Source: Crocinitomicaceae bacterium (GTDB lineage Bacteria > Bacteroidota > Bacteroidia > Flavobacteriales_D > Crocinitomicaceae). From it: 64,000 nucleotides of DNA. Below, in pieces: positions 7,399-16,891 of this stretch (position 1 is its first letter; every line of letters begins with the position of its first letter). The notes beneath the pieces are model-generated. The model was given only the letters and a program-made list of their open reading frames with translations, was not told the origin of the DNA and made no database searches. A program made the position numbers and the translations under genes. The DNA lies in the NCBI GenBank assembly GCA_029249445.1, contig JAQWHI010000018.1, forward strand, positions 372,001 through 436,000, written 5' to 3'.

Positions 7399-9861
7399 CT
7401 AATTGTTATCCAGTTCGAATGTGTATTGTAACATTATCGATCTTGGCGGTTCAATTTTCAATGGGCGAAGTGAAAAAATACGGTTGAAAATATTTGAACC
7501 AATAAGCGCGATCTTATGGTGATGATTGATCTTGAATGAGAATCGAGCATCGAAAACCCAATTTCCAAATCTATGGGCGTTGAAATAATCCATGTAACGA
7601 ATTTCTTGAACTGTTCCTCCAGTATTCACTGTTGTTTCCTCAAAATCTCTGATGATTCCATCCATGTTAATAATTTTACTGAAATATTTAACGCTAAATC
7701 CAAGTGCTATTTTTTTCTTGTAGTTAAACTCAAAGTCCGCCTTGATGTTGTGCAAAAAACGGTATTTCAATATCTTATGGGTCGTATCTAAAGATGTCGT
7801 ATTGTAGCTAAATTCACGATTAATTGAATCGACAGCATAAATATAATTTGGATTTAAGGTTTTGGGCACGATATAATTGTATCCAGAAATGAAATTGAGA
7901 TCGAGATTGTTGTTGATTTTAGCCTTCCCTGCGAAGGAAATGTCGATTCCAAGGACTCTCGACTTACCAGTATTTAAAAATTTAAATCCAGCAAAAGAAC
8001 TTGGACTATTTGCATCCCAAATACCAAACATATACTCTATAGTATTCTCATATTCCTGCCAAAAACCGGCCATGTCCAAATATCCGAACAGCTTTCCGAA
8101 CTTCAAGCCTTGCTTGATACCAACTTCAGTATTCCAACTACTTTCAGCTTTTAAATTTTCATTTGGAAAAACACCAAAATTACCTACACCCGTTTTTATA
8201 AAACGTTCTGTAATTGTTGGGAATCTATATCCTTGTCCATAAGACCCTCTAATGTAGGTCTCTTGATATACCTTTAAACTGGCACCAGCCCGAAAGATAG
8301 GTTTCAAGTTTTGAATTGAATCATTGAGTTGAAAATATTCCAATCTTCCACCAATGGATAGGTTTAAAGTATTTTTTATTTTTCGTTCTATTTCTGAATA
8401 TGCCGATACATTCAGGAGACGATTAAAAGATGAACCACTTGAGCCACCGTAAATATTTGAGTACGAATCAACAAATTGACTAGAAACACCCCCAACAAAA
8501 TCCATCCCACCGAGGTTCTGATACTTATTCTTGAATCTATAATCACCGTAATAAGTTGTTGTTCTGTTATTTTGATTTGGTGTCATTTTATTGTCAGAGT
8601 GTAAAACTCTAGTTCGCAGACTGTGCTTACCATTAGCCTTAGTGTAGAAATTAACAAAAGGATCAATATTAAAGATCAATTGATCCTGTAAAAAAATTGC
8701 CCCTGGATACGCCCGAAACAATCCCGATGTATCATTAAGCCAAGCAAATGTCATATTGGTGCTTGTAAGCATGGCATTTCCATTAATACCATAATTGAGT
8801 CCCTTAATTTTTTTTGACCGGTACCGCAAATTAAAATTGAATCGAGCACGTTTCGAAGACATATCATTTTCTTGATAGTCAACAGTATCTGGAAATGTAA
8901 CATCCTCACCATTGATTGGAGGGCCTATATAGCCATGATCATAATTTAAATTTCCACCGACAACCAAGTCGAAATTCCCAAAGCGTCTCGAATGTAAAAA
9001 ATTGGCACCTGCTATTAATGGTGCTTGTTCCCACCATACGGCACCCTCTAATGCCGGTTCAGAATAAGCTCCAGAGTACACATTAATTTTTGTTTTCGGC
9101 TTCAACTTCGGAAATGCGGTACGAATATGAATAGATCCTGACAATGCAGCGCTTCCAGAGAGCACAGATGCAGCTCCCTTAATAACTTCAATCTGGTGTA
9201 TGTTCTCAACAGGTATAAACCCCCATTCTGGACGACCAGCATCTCCCGAAAGCATCGGCATTTCATCTACAATTACCGCAACCTTAGAACCTACTCCAAA
9301 TGTAAAACCACTCCCTCCTCTGATTTGGGGTTCACCATCGAGTATGTTCAAACCTGGTGTTTGGTCTAACGCAGTTTCAATACTCCTCGTATTTTTATTC
9401 TCGATAATTTCAGGCTTCAACAATTCGATAGAGACTGTTTGGTCCTCAATACGCTTATCAAACTTACCTACTTTGACCGTTATATCATTAAAGTCTTGAA
9501 CATTCGGATCAATATAAGACTTCAAAACAATATCCATCGAAATCGTCTTATTCGGAAGAATGGTAACATAAAAGGTATCGCTAATCATACTCGTATATCG
9601 ACAGATGATACGAGATTCTCCTGGCGGAAGGCTCAATAAATACGCCCCAAACTCATCGGTTATACATCCAACAGTAATGTCTTTTTTCGTTAAAACAGAT
9701 GCTCCTATTAAAATTTCTCCATCTTGATCAAAAACCCGACCTACGAGCTCACCATTTTGACCAAAAGAGAAGAATGAAATACATACGGAAAATACAATGA
9801 GTCTCATAAATCCAGGTAAAAAAAGAGCCGCACTAGAATCTAATGCAGCCCAAAAGTTCAT
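7399..9861 (-). CDS. TonB-dependent receptor with N-terminal carboxypeptidase-like regulatory domain
   Basis: 820 aa. Signal sequence, then a CarboxypepD_reg-like domain (GELVGRVFDQDGEILIGASV to about residue 115), a plug domain (IETALDQTPGLNI, PQIRGGSGFTFGVG, VAVIVDEMP, IHQIEVIKGAASVLSGSAALSG) and a long beta-barrel ending SIMLQYTFELDN. This is the general Bacteroidota receptor layout for vitamins, siderophores, haem or peptides; the substrate cannot be read. ATG at 9861 has an A-rich Bacteroidota-like upstream context; an in-frame ATG 18 codons later gives a tidier signal peptide (MRLIVFSVCISFFSFGQ) and is the alternative start. It follows a T9SS protein gene by 8 nt, likely as one operon, and ends before the riboswitch of the next operon. 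Confidence 0.87.
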   Translation of the reverse strand: MNFWAALDSSAALFLPGFMRLIVFSVCISFFSFGQNGELVGRVFDQDGEILIGASVLTKKDITVGCITDEFGAYLLSLPPGESRIICRYTSMISDTFYVTILPNKTISMDIVLKSYIDPNVQDFNDITVKVGKFDKRIEDQTVSIELLKPEIIENKNTRSIETALDQTPGLNILDGEPQIRGGSGFTFGVGSKVAVIVDEMPMLSGDAGRPEWGFIPVENIHQIEVIKGAASVLSGSAALSGSIHIRTAFPKLKPKTKINVYSGAYSEPALEGAVWWEQAPLIAGANFLHSRRFGNFDLVVGGNLNYDHGYIGPPINGEDVTFPDTVDYQENDMSSKRARFNFNLRYRSKKIKGLNYGINGNAMLTSTNMTFAWLNDTSGLFRAYPGAIFLQDQLIFNIDPFVNFYTKANGKHSLRTRVLHSDNKMTPNQNNRTTTYYGDYRFKNKYQNLGGMDFVGGVSSQFVDSYSNIYGGSSGSSFNRLLNVSAYSEIERKIKNTLNLSIGGRLEYFQLNDSIQNLKPIFRAGASLKVYQETYIRGSYGQGYRFPTITERFIKTGVGNFGVFPNENLKAESSWNTEVGIKQGLKFGKLFGYLDMAGFWQEYENTIEYMFGIWDANSPSSFAGFKFLNTGKSRVLGIDISFAGKAKINNNLDLNFISGYNYIVPKTLNPNYIYAVDSINREFSYNTTSLDTTHKILKYRFLHNIKADFEFNYKKKIALGFSVKYFSKIINMDGIIRDFEETTVNTGGTVQEIRYMDYFNAHRFGNWVFDARFSFKINHHHKIALIGSNIFNRIFSLRPLKIEPPRSIMLQYTFELDNN

Positions 9862-9869
9862 CGTATATT

Positions 9870-10817
9870 TTAATTTTTAAAGACTTTGAATTGCTTCATA
9901 GCATGTTCCGTATTCACATGAATGATGTAAGCCCCAGCTGGTGCATAAAAAGGCACTTTTTGAGCAACAATACCAGACGCTATTTTCTGTCCTGACATAT
10001 CATAAATTTCATACCTCTCGTCAAGTAGCACCTCAGAACTAAAATTCAATTCGTTGGTGAGATTGTCCATGTATACTTCTGTGGTAGACACAGTCACTTC
10101 TTTAATTTCAGAAGAATTATATATCAATGTAACATCGTCGATAAATACTTGATCGCCAATCGTTCCAACACCGGGAATTTCATTGGTTGTAAAAGTTACC
10201 AAAATATGGGTATTATTTGACGCTGGACCGCTGTAATCAAATGGTACAGACTTTCTTTCCCAGCCATTTGTTGAGGGATAATTTAATACAGCCGTGGCAA
10301 CTACATGCTGAGAAGATGCGGCATCTTCAGGGTCTTGATAGTTAAAATCATCGTGCAAAGTTGCTTTCATTCTTGCATTGTGTGAAGGATCTTGACCTAT
10401 AAATTTTGCCCAGAAAACAATGGAATCTGGAGTGTCAGTGCACGCTTCGGAGAACTCTTCCGAGCCCATATTGGTCCAAGAATAGTTTGAGACATCAGCT
10501 GCCGTAGCGCTTCCTACGTTTAGCTGTCCACACGTCATCGTTCCATTTGCAGGAATGGACAACGCACCTTGTGTTTGAATAAGTGCACTAAACCCAGTAC
10601 CTGTGGGTGTATCCGTAGACTGAAATATACCCTGAGGAGCGAATGAAATAAACAATTGACTGCCTGAAGCTTCTTTAATTCCACTCCAATTTTGAGGGCT
10701 TTCCGTTGCAGCACCTAAATCTTCCCAGATTTCCATATCAGAATTCCCAATTTGAGTCTGTGCAACTAATGCTTTTGACACCAACAAAACAGAGACCAAC
10801 ACAATTCGTTTATACAT
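9870..10817 (-). CDS. Secreted PCMD-like protein with T9SS sorting domain
   Basis: 315 aa. Signal peptide MYKRIVLVSVLLVSKALVAQ. The body opens IGNSDMEIWEDLG...PQNWSG and contains DSIVFWAKFIGQDPSHNARMKATLHDD, GWERKSVPFDYSG and a closing GDQVFIDDVTLIYN strand, matching the jelly-roll type PCMD (putative carbohydrate metabolism domain, PF13201) pattern. The C-terminus (LDERYEIYDMSGQKIASG ... GAYIIHVNTEHAMKQFKVFKN) is a T9SS type A sorting domain. It sits 8 nt before the TonB-dependent receptor, so it probably supplies a surface-exposed ligand-binding or substrate-processing partner. The ligand is unknown. Domain assignment is moderate; the sorting tail is clear. Confidence 0.75.
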   Translation of the reverse strand: MYKRIVLVSVLLVSKALVAQTQIGNSDMEIWEDLGAATESPQNWSGIKEASGSQLFISFAPQGIFQSTDTPTGTGFSALIQTQGALSIPANGTMTCGQLNVGSATAADVSNYSWTNMGSEEFSEACTDTPDSIVFWAKFIGQDPSHNARMKATLHDDFNYQDPEDAASSQHVVATAVLNYPSTNGWERKSVPFDYSGPASNNTHILVTFTTNEIPGVGTIGDQVFIDDVTLIYNSSEIKEVTVSTTEVYMDNLTNELNFSSEVLLDERYEIYDMSGQKIASGIVAQKVPFYAPAGAYIIHVNTEHAMKQFKVFKN

Positions 10818-11000
10818 AAATATAATTTTAAATTATGCTAAATATAACAATTAAGACTCTACTTAATCAATTTTAAATAACACCTCTTGATTCATTTAAT
10901 TTTTGGCTCAAATCCCAATTATTCCACTTTATAATAAGCCATTCAATTGTAAAATGGAACTGAGCGAAATATATGACTCGGTTTTTCTTATTTTTGAACC

Positions 11001-11624
11001 ATGGATTCAATACAAAATAAGACAGGTTCAAGATTACCGGTTATGGAGCAATTCTATACGATCCAAGGTGAAGGGTTTCACAATGGAAGACCGGCCTATT
11101 TTATCCGGATCGCTGGATGCGATGTGGGCTGTGTATGGTGTGATGTCAAGGAGAGTTGGGATGCGAATGAGCACAAATTTGAATACGTTGAATCATTGGT
11201 CCAAAAAGCAAAGGAAACAAATTGCGGATTTTGCGTTATAACAGGAGGTGAACCCTGCATGTATGACTTAAATGACTTGACAACTGCACTTAGAAATAGT
11301 GGAATTGAAGTTGCGATTGAAACTTCCGGATGTTACACCCTTCAGGGTAAAATCGATTGGTATTGTTTTTCTCCAAAAAAATTCAAAGGTCCAGTTGAAG
11401 AGGCATATAGCCATGCAAAAGAGCTAAAAATTGTAATAAGCCATCCATCGGATTTTAAATGGGCTGAAACTCATGCAGAAAAGGTTTCAACCGACTGTAG
11501 GTTGTATTTACAACCTGAATGGTCCAAACAGGAACGGTTTTTGCCTGAAATTATTGATTATGTCAAAGAGCATCCGAAATGGAAGATCTCTTTACAGACA
11601 CACAAATTCATGGATATCCCGTAA
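11001..11624 (+). CDS. queE: 7-carboxy-7-deazaguanine synthase (radical SAM)
   Basis: 207 aa. Converts 6-carboxytetrahydropterin to 7-carboxy-7-deazaguanine in the queuosine/7-deazapurine pathway, using a [4Fe-4S] cluster and SAM. Seen: FYTIQGEG at residues 18-25, the cluster motif C40-x3-C44-x2-C47, and the SAM-contacting TGGEP near residue 81. The C-x3-C-x2-C spacing is that of canonical QueE. The start is the ATG at 11001, which leaves the usual short stretch before the QGEG motif. A TATTTTTG -7-like box at 10989-10996 lies only 4 nt before this ATG without a matching -33. The lipoprotein gene follows after 2 nt. No other queuosine genes are in the window. Confidence 0.92.
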   Translation: MDSIQNKTGSRLPVMEQFYTIQGEGFHNGRPAYFIRIAGCDVGCVWCDVKESWDANEHKFEYVESLVQKAKETNCGFCVITGGEPCMYDLNDLTTALRNSGIEVAIETSGCYTLQGKIDWYCFSPKKFKGPVEEAYSHAKELKIVISHPSDFKWAETHAEKVSTDCRLYLQPEWSKQERFLPEIIDYVKEHPKWKISLQTHKFMDIP

Positions 11625-11626
11625 AT

Positions 11627-13642
11627 ATGAAGTATGTATTTTTTCTTCTCGTCGCAATAACATTTAGCAATTGTGCGAGCTCTCAACTTTATTCCTCCAA
11701 AAGCAAGAAGGCTGAAAAGCTATTTAAGCAAGCCATAGAGGTCGCAAATGGTAAGAGAAATCCACAAACTAATACTCCAGATTATGAAACAGTTATTCAG
11801 CTTTCAGAGAAAGCAATTGAAAAAGATCCCAATTTTTGGGAACCTCAAGTACTTTGTGGTGAAACTTACGAAGCTATCGGTAAATACGATGAAGCAATTA
11901 AATATTATGAGGCAGCAATTGCAATAAACCCAAACCATTACCGTACAGGAAGCACTTATTTTTTCTTAGGGAACCTACAAAATGTGGTGGGTGACTATAA
12001 AAACTCCATCTATAATTTGGATATTTTCATCAATAATAAAAATGCGAATCCACAGTTAAAGCGTAAAGCACAAGAAATTCGTCGAAACAATATCTTCGCA
12101 CAAAACGCCATAAAAAACCCACTTCCCTTTAATCCCATCAATTGTGGCCCAGGAATCAATACCTCACAGCCGGAGTACTTTCCAACAATTACAGTTGATG
12201 GGAAGACAATGTTATTTACACGCCGTGTAAAAGACAATCGTGTAAAAATGCAGTTTAAAGAACAAGAAGATTTCTTTGTCTCCAAATTGGATGATGGGGT
12301 TTGGGGTGAAGCCATTTCAATGCCCCAAAATGTAAATACCGTTAACAATGAAGGGGCACCTACGATTTCAGCAGATGGCCGTACATTGGTATTTGTAGGT
12401 TGTCCCGATATGACTGGTGAGTATTATGGTGAAAATCGATTTGGCCGTGGAAGTTGTGATCTTTTTATTACAAAACGTCTCGGAAAACAATGGACAACAC
12501 CCAAAAATTTACAGGGTCAATTGAATTCTTCTCATTGGGAAAGTCAACCCTCTCTCTCTTCCGATGGAAAAACGATGTATTTTATTCGTGGACTTCGAGG
12601 TCGTAATGCGTCAAAAAATTCTGACATTTATGTATCTAAAATGGATGATGAAGGAAATTGGAGTCGCGCAGAACGACTTCCAGATTACATTAATACTCCT
12701 TATCCTGAAGAGTCCGTTTTAATTCATCCAGACGGTAGAACACTCTACTTTGCTTCCCATGGGCATGTTGGAATGGGAGGTTCTGATTTGTTTATGTCTC
12801 GACTTGATGATAATGGAAAATGGTCGAAACCAGAAAACTTGGGATATCCAATCAATACAAGATACGATGAAAACTCACTGATGGTCGCACCAGATGGAGA
12901 GATTGCATTTTTTGCATCAAACAGAGATGGAGGTTTTGGGAACTTAGATATCTACTACTTCAAAATGCCGTATAACATAAAACCAACAAAAACACTTTAT
13001 TTTGATGGTTTGGTTTTCGATAAATTTGATCGGTCTCCCCTTGCCGGACAATTTCAATTAATTGACCTCTCAACTGGAAAAGAAGTAATTTTCTCTGAGG
13101 CGGATCCGATAACAGGAGAATTTATGGTCGCCCTTCCTGTCGACAGAGAATATGCCTTAAATGTGCGCCATGATCAATATGCTCTGTTCACACAAAACTT
13201 CGACATGAATAATCCGGATAACCGAGAAGCAATTCACATGGATGTGCCAATGATTCCTTTAAGCAAGTCAAGTTCGAGTGGTATTCCATTGGCCAACGTA
13301 TTTTTCGATCTTAATAAAGCTACTCTGAGAGAGAAATCGTTCGTAGAACTGAATGAACTAATTAAATTCTTACATGAGAACAATAAGATTCGCATAGAAA
13401 TTGGTGGTCACACAGATTCTAGAGGTTCGGACAATATTACTCTTTCAGAAAATCGTGCAAAAACAGTATATAATTACCTAATTTTAAAAGGTATAGATAT
13501 GTTCCGACTCAGCTACAAAGGATATGGAAGTAGTAAACCGGTAAATACTGACGAAAAAATTGCAACTTTGGAGACAGAAGAAAAGAAAGAGGCAGCACAC
13601 CAAGAAAACCGCCGTACTGAATATAAAATACTAAAAGAATGA
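11627..13642 (+). CDS. PorE-like OmpA-family lipoprotein (TPR, PD40 propeller, OmpA)
   Basis: 671 aa from ATG 11627; longer in-frame starts would run into queE and spoil the lipoprotein signal (MKYVFFLLVAITFSNC, Cys16). Domains in order: TPR-like helices about 28-140 (NFWEPQVLCGETYEAIGKYDEA), PD40/WD40-like beta-propeller repeats about 180-445 (five copies of a S-DG-T--F pattern), a carboxypeptidase-regulatory-like beta domain about 455-545, and an OmpA C-terminal peptidoglycan-binding domain about 559-671 (GGHTDSRGSDN...LSENRA, NRRTEY). This is the exact order described for PorE (PG1058), the T9SS lipoprotein that binds peptidoglycan. Bacteroidota carry several paralogues, so the role in T9SS is likely but not proven. 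It overlaps ubiA-type gene by ATGA. Confidence 0.82.
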   Translation: MKYVFFLLVAITFSNCASSQLYSSKSKKAEKLFKQAIEVANGKRNPQTNTPDYETVIQLSEKAIEKDPNFWEPQVLCGETYEAIGKYDEAIKYYEAAIAINPNHYRTGSTYFFLGNLQNVVGDYKNSIYNLDIFINNKNANPQLKRKAQEIRRNNIFAQNAIKNPLPFNPINCGPGINTSQPEYFPTITVDGKTMLFTRRVKDNRVKMQFKEQEDFFVSKLDDGVWGEAISMPQNVNTVNNEGAPTISADGRTLVFVGCPDMTGEYYGENRFGRGSCDLFITKRLGKQWTTPKNLQGQLNSSHWESQPSLSSDGKTMYFIRGLRGRNASKNSDIYVSKMDDEGNWSRAERLPDYINTPYPEESVLIHPDGRTLYFASHGHVGMGGSDLFMSRLDDNGKWSKPENLGYPINTRYDENSLMVAPDGEIAFFASNRDGGFGNLDIYYFKMPYNIKPTKTLYFDGLVFDKFDRSPLAGQFQLIDLSTGKEVIFSEADPITGEFMVALPVDREYALNVRHDQYALFTQNFDMNNPDNREAIHMDVPMIPLSKSSSSGIPLANVFFDLNKATLREKSFVELNELIKFLHENNKIRIEIGGHTDSRGSDNITLSENRAKTVYNYLILKGIDMFRLSYKGYGSSKPVNTDEKIATLETEEKKEAAHQENRRTEYKILKE

Positions 13643-14595
13643 TTCATTTTATCCGTTTGACGCGTCCACTGAACCTTCTTGTAATCGCATTGACCATGTA
13701 TGGCTTGGGTTGGTATTTTGATGACTCAGTCGCAACTCAAAATACAGGCATCTCAAGCATCTATTTTTTTCTTCTCGTTTTTTCTACACTTTTGATTGCA
13801 GCAGCAGGAAACATCATTAATGATTATTTCGATGTTCGTGCAGATCGGGTGAACAAACCAAAACAATTGATTATTGATGTACATATCAAACGAAGAGTTG
13901 CAATTGTAACTCACTGGGCACTTAATATTTTAGCTTTCAGTATCGCTGTCTTTCTTAGTTGGAAACTTGAAACATTCTGGTATGTATTTATTCACCTTCT
14001 GTCCATATACCTTCTCTGGTACTACTCAAGTTATTTCAAACGTAAATTTCTAATTGGGAATATCTTTATTGCTGGCTTAACTGCAATGGTTCCAATTTTA
14101 GTCGGACTGTACTTCTTTCAATGTTACCAGATAGGAAATACTAGAGGTTTTGCCCAATATAATTATCCATTTGAACAATTCAAGAATGTGTCATTCATAC
14201 TTTCGCTATCATTTATTTTGGCAGCTTTTGCATTCTTATTTAATCTCGCAAGAGAAATCATAAAAGACATAGAGGACATCAATGGGGACAAAATTTTAAA
14301 AGCAAAAACAGTCCCAATTGTACTTGGCGTAGACAAAACAAAGGTAATCGTTGAGGCTATCTTAGGCATGGCAATTCTCGCAATCCCATTGCTTTCAGCC
14401 CAATTGAAATTCCTTGACAAAATTGTATTGTTACCCTTCGGATGTGCTGCTTTGTTAGCACTTATATCCATTGCACTTCTTTTTCGTGCTAAAGAAAAAG
14501 CAAGTTATAAATTGATAAATACTTGTCTGAAATTAGCTATGGTCTTTGGTCTACTCTCTCCAGTCTTTTGGAAATTAATCTCGATTTATGCATAA
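13639..14595 (+). CDS. UbiA-family prenyltransferase (geranylgeranylglycerol-phosphate type)
   Basis: 318 aa integral membrane protein with about eight hydrophobic segments. The two Asp-rich prenyl-diphosphate/Mg motifs are present: NDYFDVRAD at residues 61-69 and DIEDINGDK at 210-218. In Bacteroidota this subgroup is usually annotated as geranylgeranylglycerol-phosphate geranylgeranyltransferase, but the physiological acceptor (isoprenoid lipid or quinone precursor) is unclear. The gene overlaps the upstream lipoprotein stop by 4 nt and the downstream maf gene by 8 nt, so it lies in a compact plus-strand run. Confidence 0.87.
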   Translation: MIHFIRLTRPLNLLVIALTMYGLGWYFDDSVATQNTGISSIYFFLLVFSTLLIAAAGNIINDYFDVRADRVNKPKQLIIDVHIKRRVAIVTHWALNILAFSIAVFLSWKLETFWYVFIHLLSIYLLWYYSSYFKRKFLIGNIFIAGLTAMVPILVGLYFFQCYQIGNTRGFAQYNYPFEQFKNVSFILSLSFILAAFAFLFNLAREIIKDIEDINGDKILKAKTVPIVLGVDKTKVIVEAILGMAILAIPLLSAQLKFLDKIVLLPFGCAALLALISIALLFRAKEKASYKLINTCLKLAMVFGLLSPVFWKLISIYA

Positions 14596-15163
14596 ATTAA
14601 AATTGGTCCTTGGATCCAAATCGCCTAGGCGACAAGCATTGATCAAAGAACTTGGATTCGAAGTTGAAATTCGCACAAAAGAAACTGAGGAAATTTATCC
14701 AAATACCTTGGAACTTTCAGAAGTACCGGAGTATTTAGCCAAACTGAAAGCTGAGGCACTTCTGGACAGTTTGAAAGACGATGAGGTACTTCTCACAACA
14801 GATACAGTTGTATTACACAAAGGTGAACTTCTTGGAAAACCAAAGAATTCAAAAGATTCATTAAAAATGCTTAATTCTTTATCGAATTCATCCCATACGG
14901 TGATCACTGGTGTAAGCTTAATTTCAAACCAAAAAAAATGTTCTTTTTCAACGCAAACAGAAGTTTTTTTTTCAGATATAAACAGCGCTGACATCAATAG
15001 ATACATAGAGCAACACAAACCATTCGATAAAGCAGGATCGTATGGCATTCAAGAATGGCTGGGCTACATCGGCGTAGAGAAAATAAATGGCTGTTATTAC
15101 AATGTTATGGGACTCCCACTGCATGATGTTTATAAGGCTCTGAAAAACAATTTTTTGTTATAA
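14588..15163 (+). CDS. maf: Maf family nucleotide pyrophosphatase
   Basis: 191 aa, normal length. N-terminal GSKSPRRQALIKELG (residues 9-23) is the Maf signature; further TTDTVVLHKGELLGKP and a KAGSYGIQEWLGY block carry the acidic and glycine residues of the active site. Maf proteins hydrolyse non-canonical or pyrimidine nucleoside triphosphates to the monophosphate (house-cleaning). The family was once called a septum formation inhibitor. It overlaps the prenyltransferase gene by 8 nt and is followed 5 nt later by the pseudouridine synthase. Confidence 0.92.
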   Translation: MHKLKLVLGSKSPRRQALIKELGFEVEIRTKETEEIYPNTLELSEVPEYLAKLKAEALLDSLKDDEVLLTTDTVVLHKGELLGKPKNSKDSLKMLNSLSNSSHTVITGVSLISNQKKCSFSTQTEVFFSDINSADINRYIEQHKPFDKAGSYGIQEWLGYIGVEKINGCYYNVMGLPLHDVYKALKNNFLL

Positions 15164-15168
15164 ATATT

Positions 15169-16860
15169 TTGAACACTACAAAACATACTCCGATTCATTT
15201 TACATCTTTCAAAAGGTCTATTATAGAATACGAATTACCAGACAAATTTACGTTCCCCTTTTTTTATGAACCGCACATGCTCTCGGAAATTGCTTCAAAA
15301 GAATTGCAGGACCATATCGTATCGATGAAATGGAAACACGATTTTGGTTTAAATGATATTTCAAATGAAAATGCCTTGGGAAAAATGTTTGGTGTTCTAG
15401 TGGTGCAGACACAACAAGGACATTTGGGTTACCTCTCGGCGTTTTCTGGGAAAATTGCAGATTCCAACCATCATGAAGGATTTGTCCCTCCCATCTTTGA
15501 TATGCTCGAACCAAACGGATTCTTCAAAATAGGAATGGATGAACTCATGCAAATTAACACATCCATCGATCAACTTTCAAAAAATCCTGAAGTACAGCGA
15601 TCCAAAATACATTTTGACAATACAACCCTTCAAGCAAAGAATGAGATCGAAGAGCACCGACAGAAAATGCGGCATCAAAAAGCTGCACGAAAATCAAGGA
15701 GATTAATCGGCGAAATAGAGATGACCGGTGACGCTTTCCGTAGATTAGAAAAAGAACTGTCGAAAGAGAGTTTTATGTACAAACATCAATTGAAAGTACT
15801 CACGAATAGTTGGAATGAAAAACTTGAAAAAGCACAGACAGACTACAACATACTTAGAGATGAAATTAACGCACTCAAAAAGAAACGAAAACAAATGTCT
15901 AAATTGTTGCAACAAAAACTGTTTGATCAGTACAATTTCTTGAATATAAATGGAGAACTAAAAAATGTATGTACAATTTTTGAAGATACTGCGCTCAAAA
16001 CACCACCTTCTGCAGCAGGTGAATGTGCTGCACCGAAATTGCTTCAATACGCTTTTAAAAATGGATTAAAGCCAATCTCAATGGCTGAATTTTGGTGGGG
16101 GAAAGCACCGAAATCAGAAATAAGAAAGCACCTATCTTTTTACCCCTCTTGTAGAGGAAAATGTGAACCTATCCTAGGTCATATGCTTAATGGCATCCAA
16201 CTTGAAGACAATCCGCTGTTAAAGATGCCAACTGAAATAAACGAACCTGAAATACTCTTTGAAGACGACCAACTGCTTGTCATTAATAAACCAGAGGGCA
16301 TGCTCTCTGTTAAGGGAAACACACAACTTCCTTCAGTTCAAGAATTTGCTGAAAACAATTATCCGAAGGCTGAAGGACCAATGATTATTCATCGTTTGGA
16401 TATGGCAACATCTGGAATTTTAATTCTATCAAAAACAAAAGAAGCGAATAAAAGAATCCAATCACAGTTCATAAAAAGAACCATTAACAAACGGTATATT
16501 GCTATTTTAGAGGGGAATTTAACACAGGATAGTGGAACAATCGAACTTCCATTACGTCAGGATTTTAATGACCGACCAAAACAGCTTGTGTGTTATGAAA
16601 ATGGAAAAAAAGCAAAAACCCAATACAAGGTACTCAGTCGTAAAAAAAACCAAACACGTGTTTATTTTTACCCAATAACTGGACGTTCACATCAACTTCG
16701 AGTTCATGCCGCACACTTTGATGGTTTGAACAGTCCAATTCTTGGCGATGATCTGTATGGGAACAAGGGCAATAGATTACACCTCCATGCAGAATACATT
16801 GAGTTCAATCATCCAAAAACAGATGAACGAATAAAAATCAAAGCAAAGGCTGACTTTTAA
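15169..16860 (+). CDS. RluA-family pseudouridine synthase with long N-terminal domain
   Basis: 563 aa. The C-terminal half (about residues 355-555) is the pseudouridine synthase domain: DDQLLVINKPEGMLSV, the catalytic HRLD with Asp411 followed by ATSG, and TGRSHQLRVHAAH. The N-terminal 350 residues include a charged coiled coil (about 150-245) and a SAAGECAAPKLLQYAF block typical of the long Bacteroidota form. The start is TTG at 15169: the stretch YELPDKFTFPFFYEPH just after it is conserved in this family, while the next ATG (codon 37) would cut it off. It modifies uridines in rRNA or tRNA; target position unknown. Confidence 0.87.
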   Translation: MNTTKHTPIHFTSFKRSIIEYELPDKFTFPFFYEPHMLSEIASKELQDHIVSMKWKHDFGLNDISNENALGKMFGVLVVQTQQGHLGYLSAFSGKIADSNHHEGFVPPIFDMLEPNGFFKIGMDELMQINTSIDQLSKNPEVQRSKIHFDNTTLQAKNEIEEHRQKMRHQKAARKSRRLIGEIEMTGDAFRRLEKELSKESFMYKHQLKVLTNSWNEKLEKAQTDYNILRDEINALKKKRKQMSKLLQQKLFDQYNFLNINGELKNVCTIFEDTALKTPPSAAGECAAPKLLQYAFKNGLKPISMAEFWWGKAPKSEIRKHLSFYPSCRGKCEPILGHMLNGIQLEDNPLLKMPTEINEPEILFEDDQLLVINKPEGMLSVKGNTQLPSVQEFAENNYPKAEGPMIIHRLDMATSGILILSKTKEANKRIQSQFIKRTINKRYIAILEGNLTQDSGTIELPLRQDFNDRPKQLVCYENGKKAKTQYKVLSRKKNQTRVYFYPITGRSHQLRVHAAHFDGLNSPILGDDLYGNKGNRLHLHAEYIEFNHPKTDERIKIKAKADF

Positions 16861-16891
16861 AAAAATCATAACCAAAAAAAATAGTTCTAAT

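Noticed and set aside
7877-8242. Long antisense open frame (121 codons) inside the TonB-dependent receptor gene
   Set aside because: It mirrors the receptor coding sequence, has no recognisable domain, and low AT bias at wobble positions explains the missing stops.
10989-10996. TATTTTTG as a definite queE promoter
   Set aside because: No TTG at about 19 nt upstream and only 4 nt to the ATG; kept only as a note.
10903-11241. 112-codon frame overlapping the queE start
   Set aside because: Different frame from queE, which has an intact radical SAM motif; no family signal in the alternative product.
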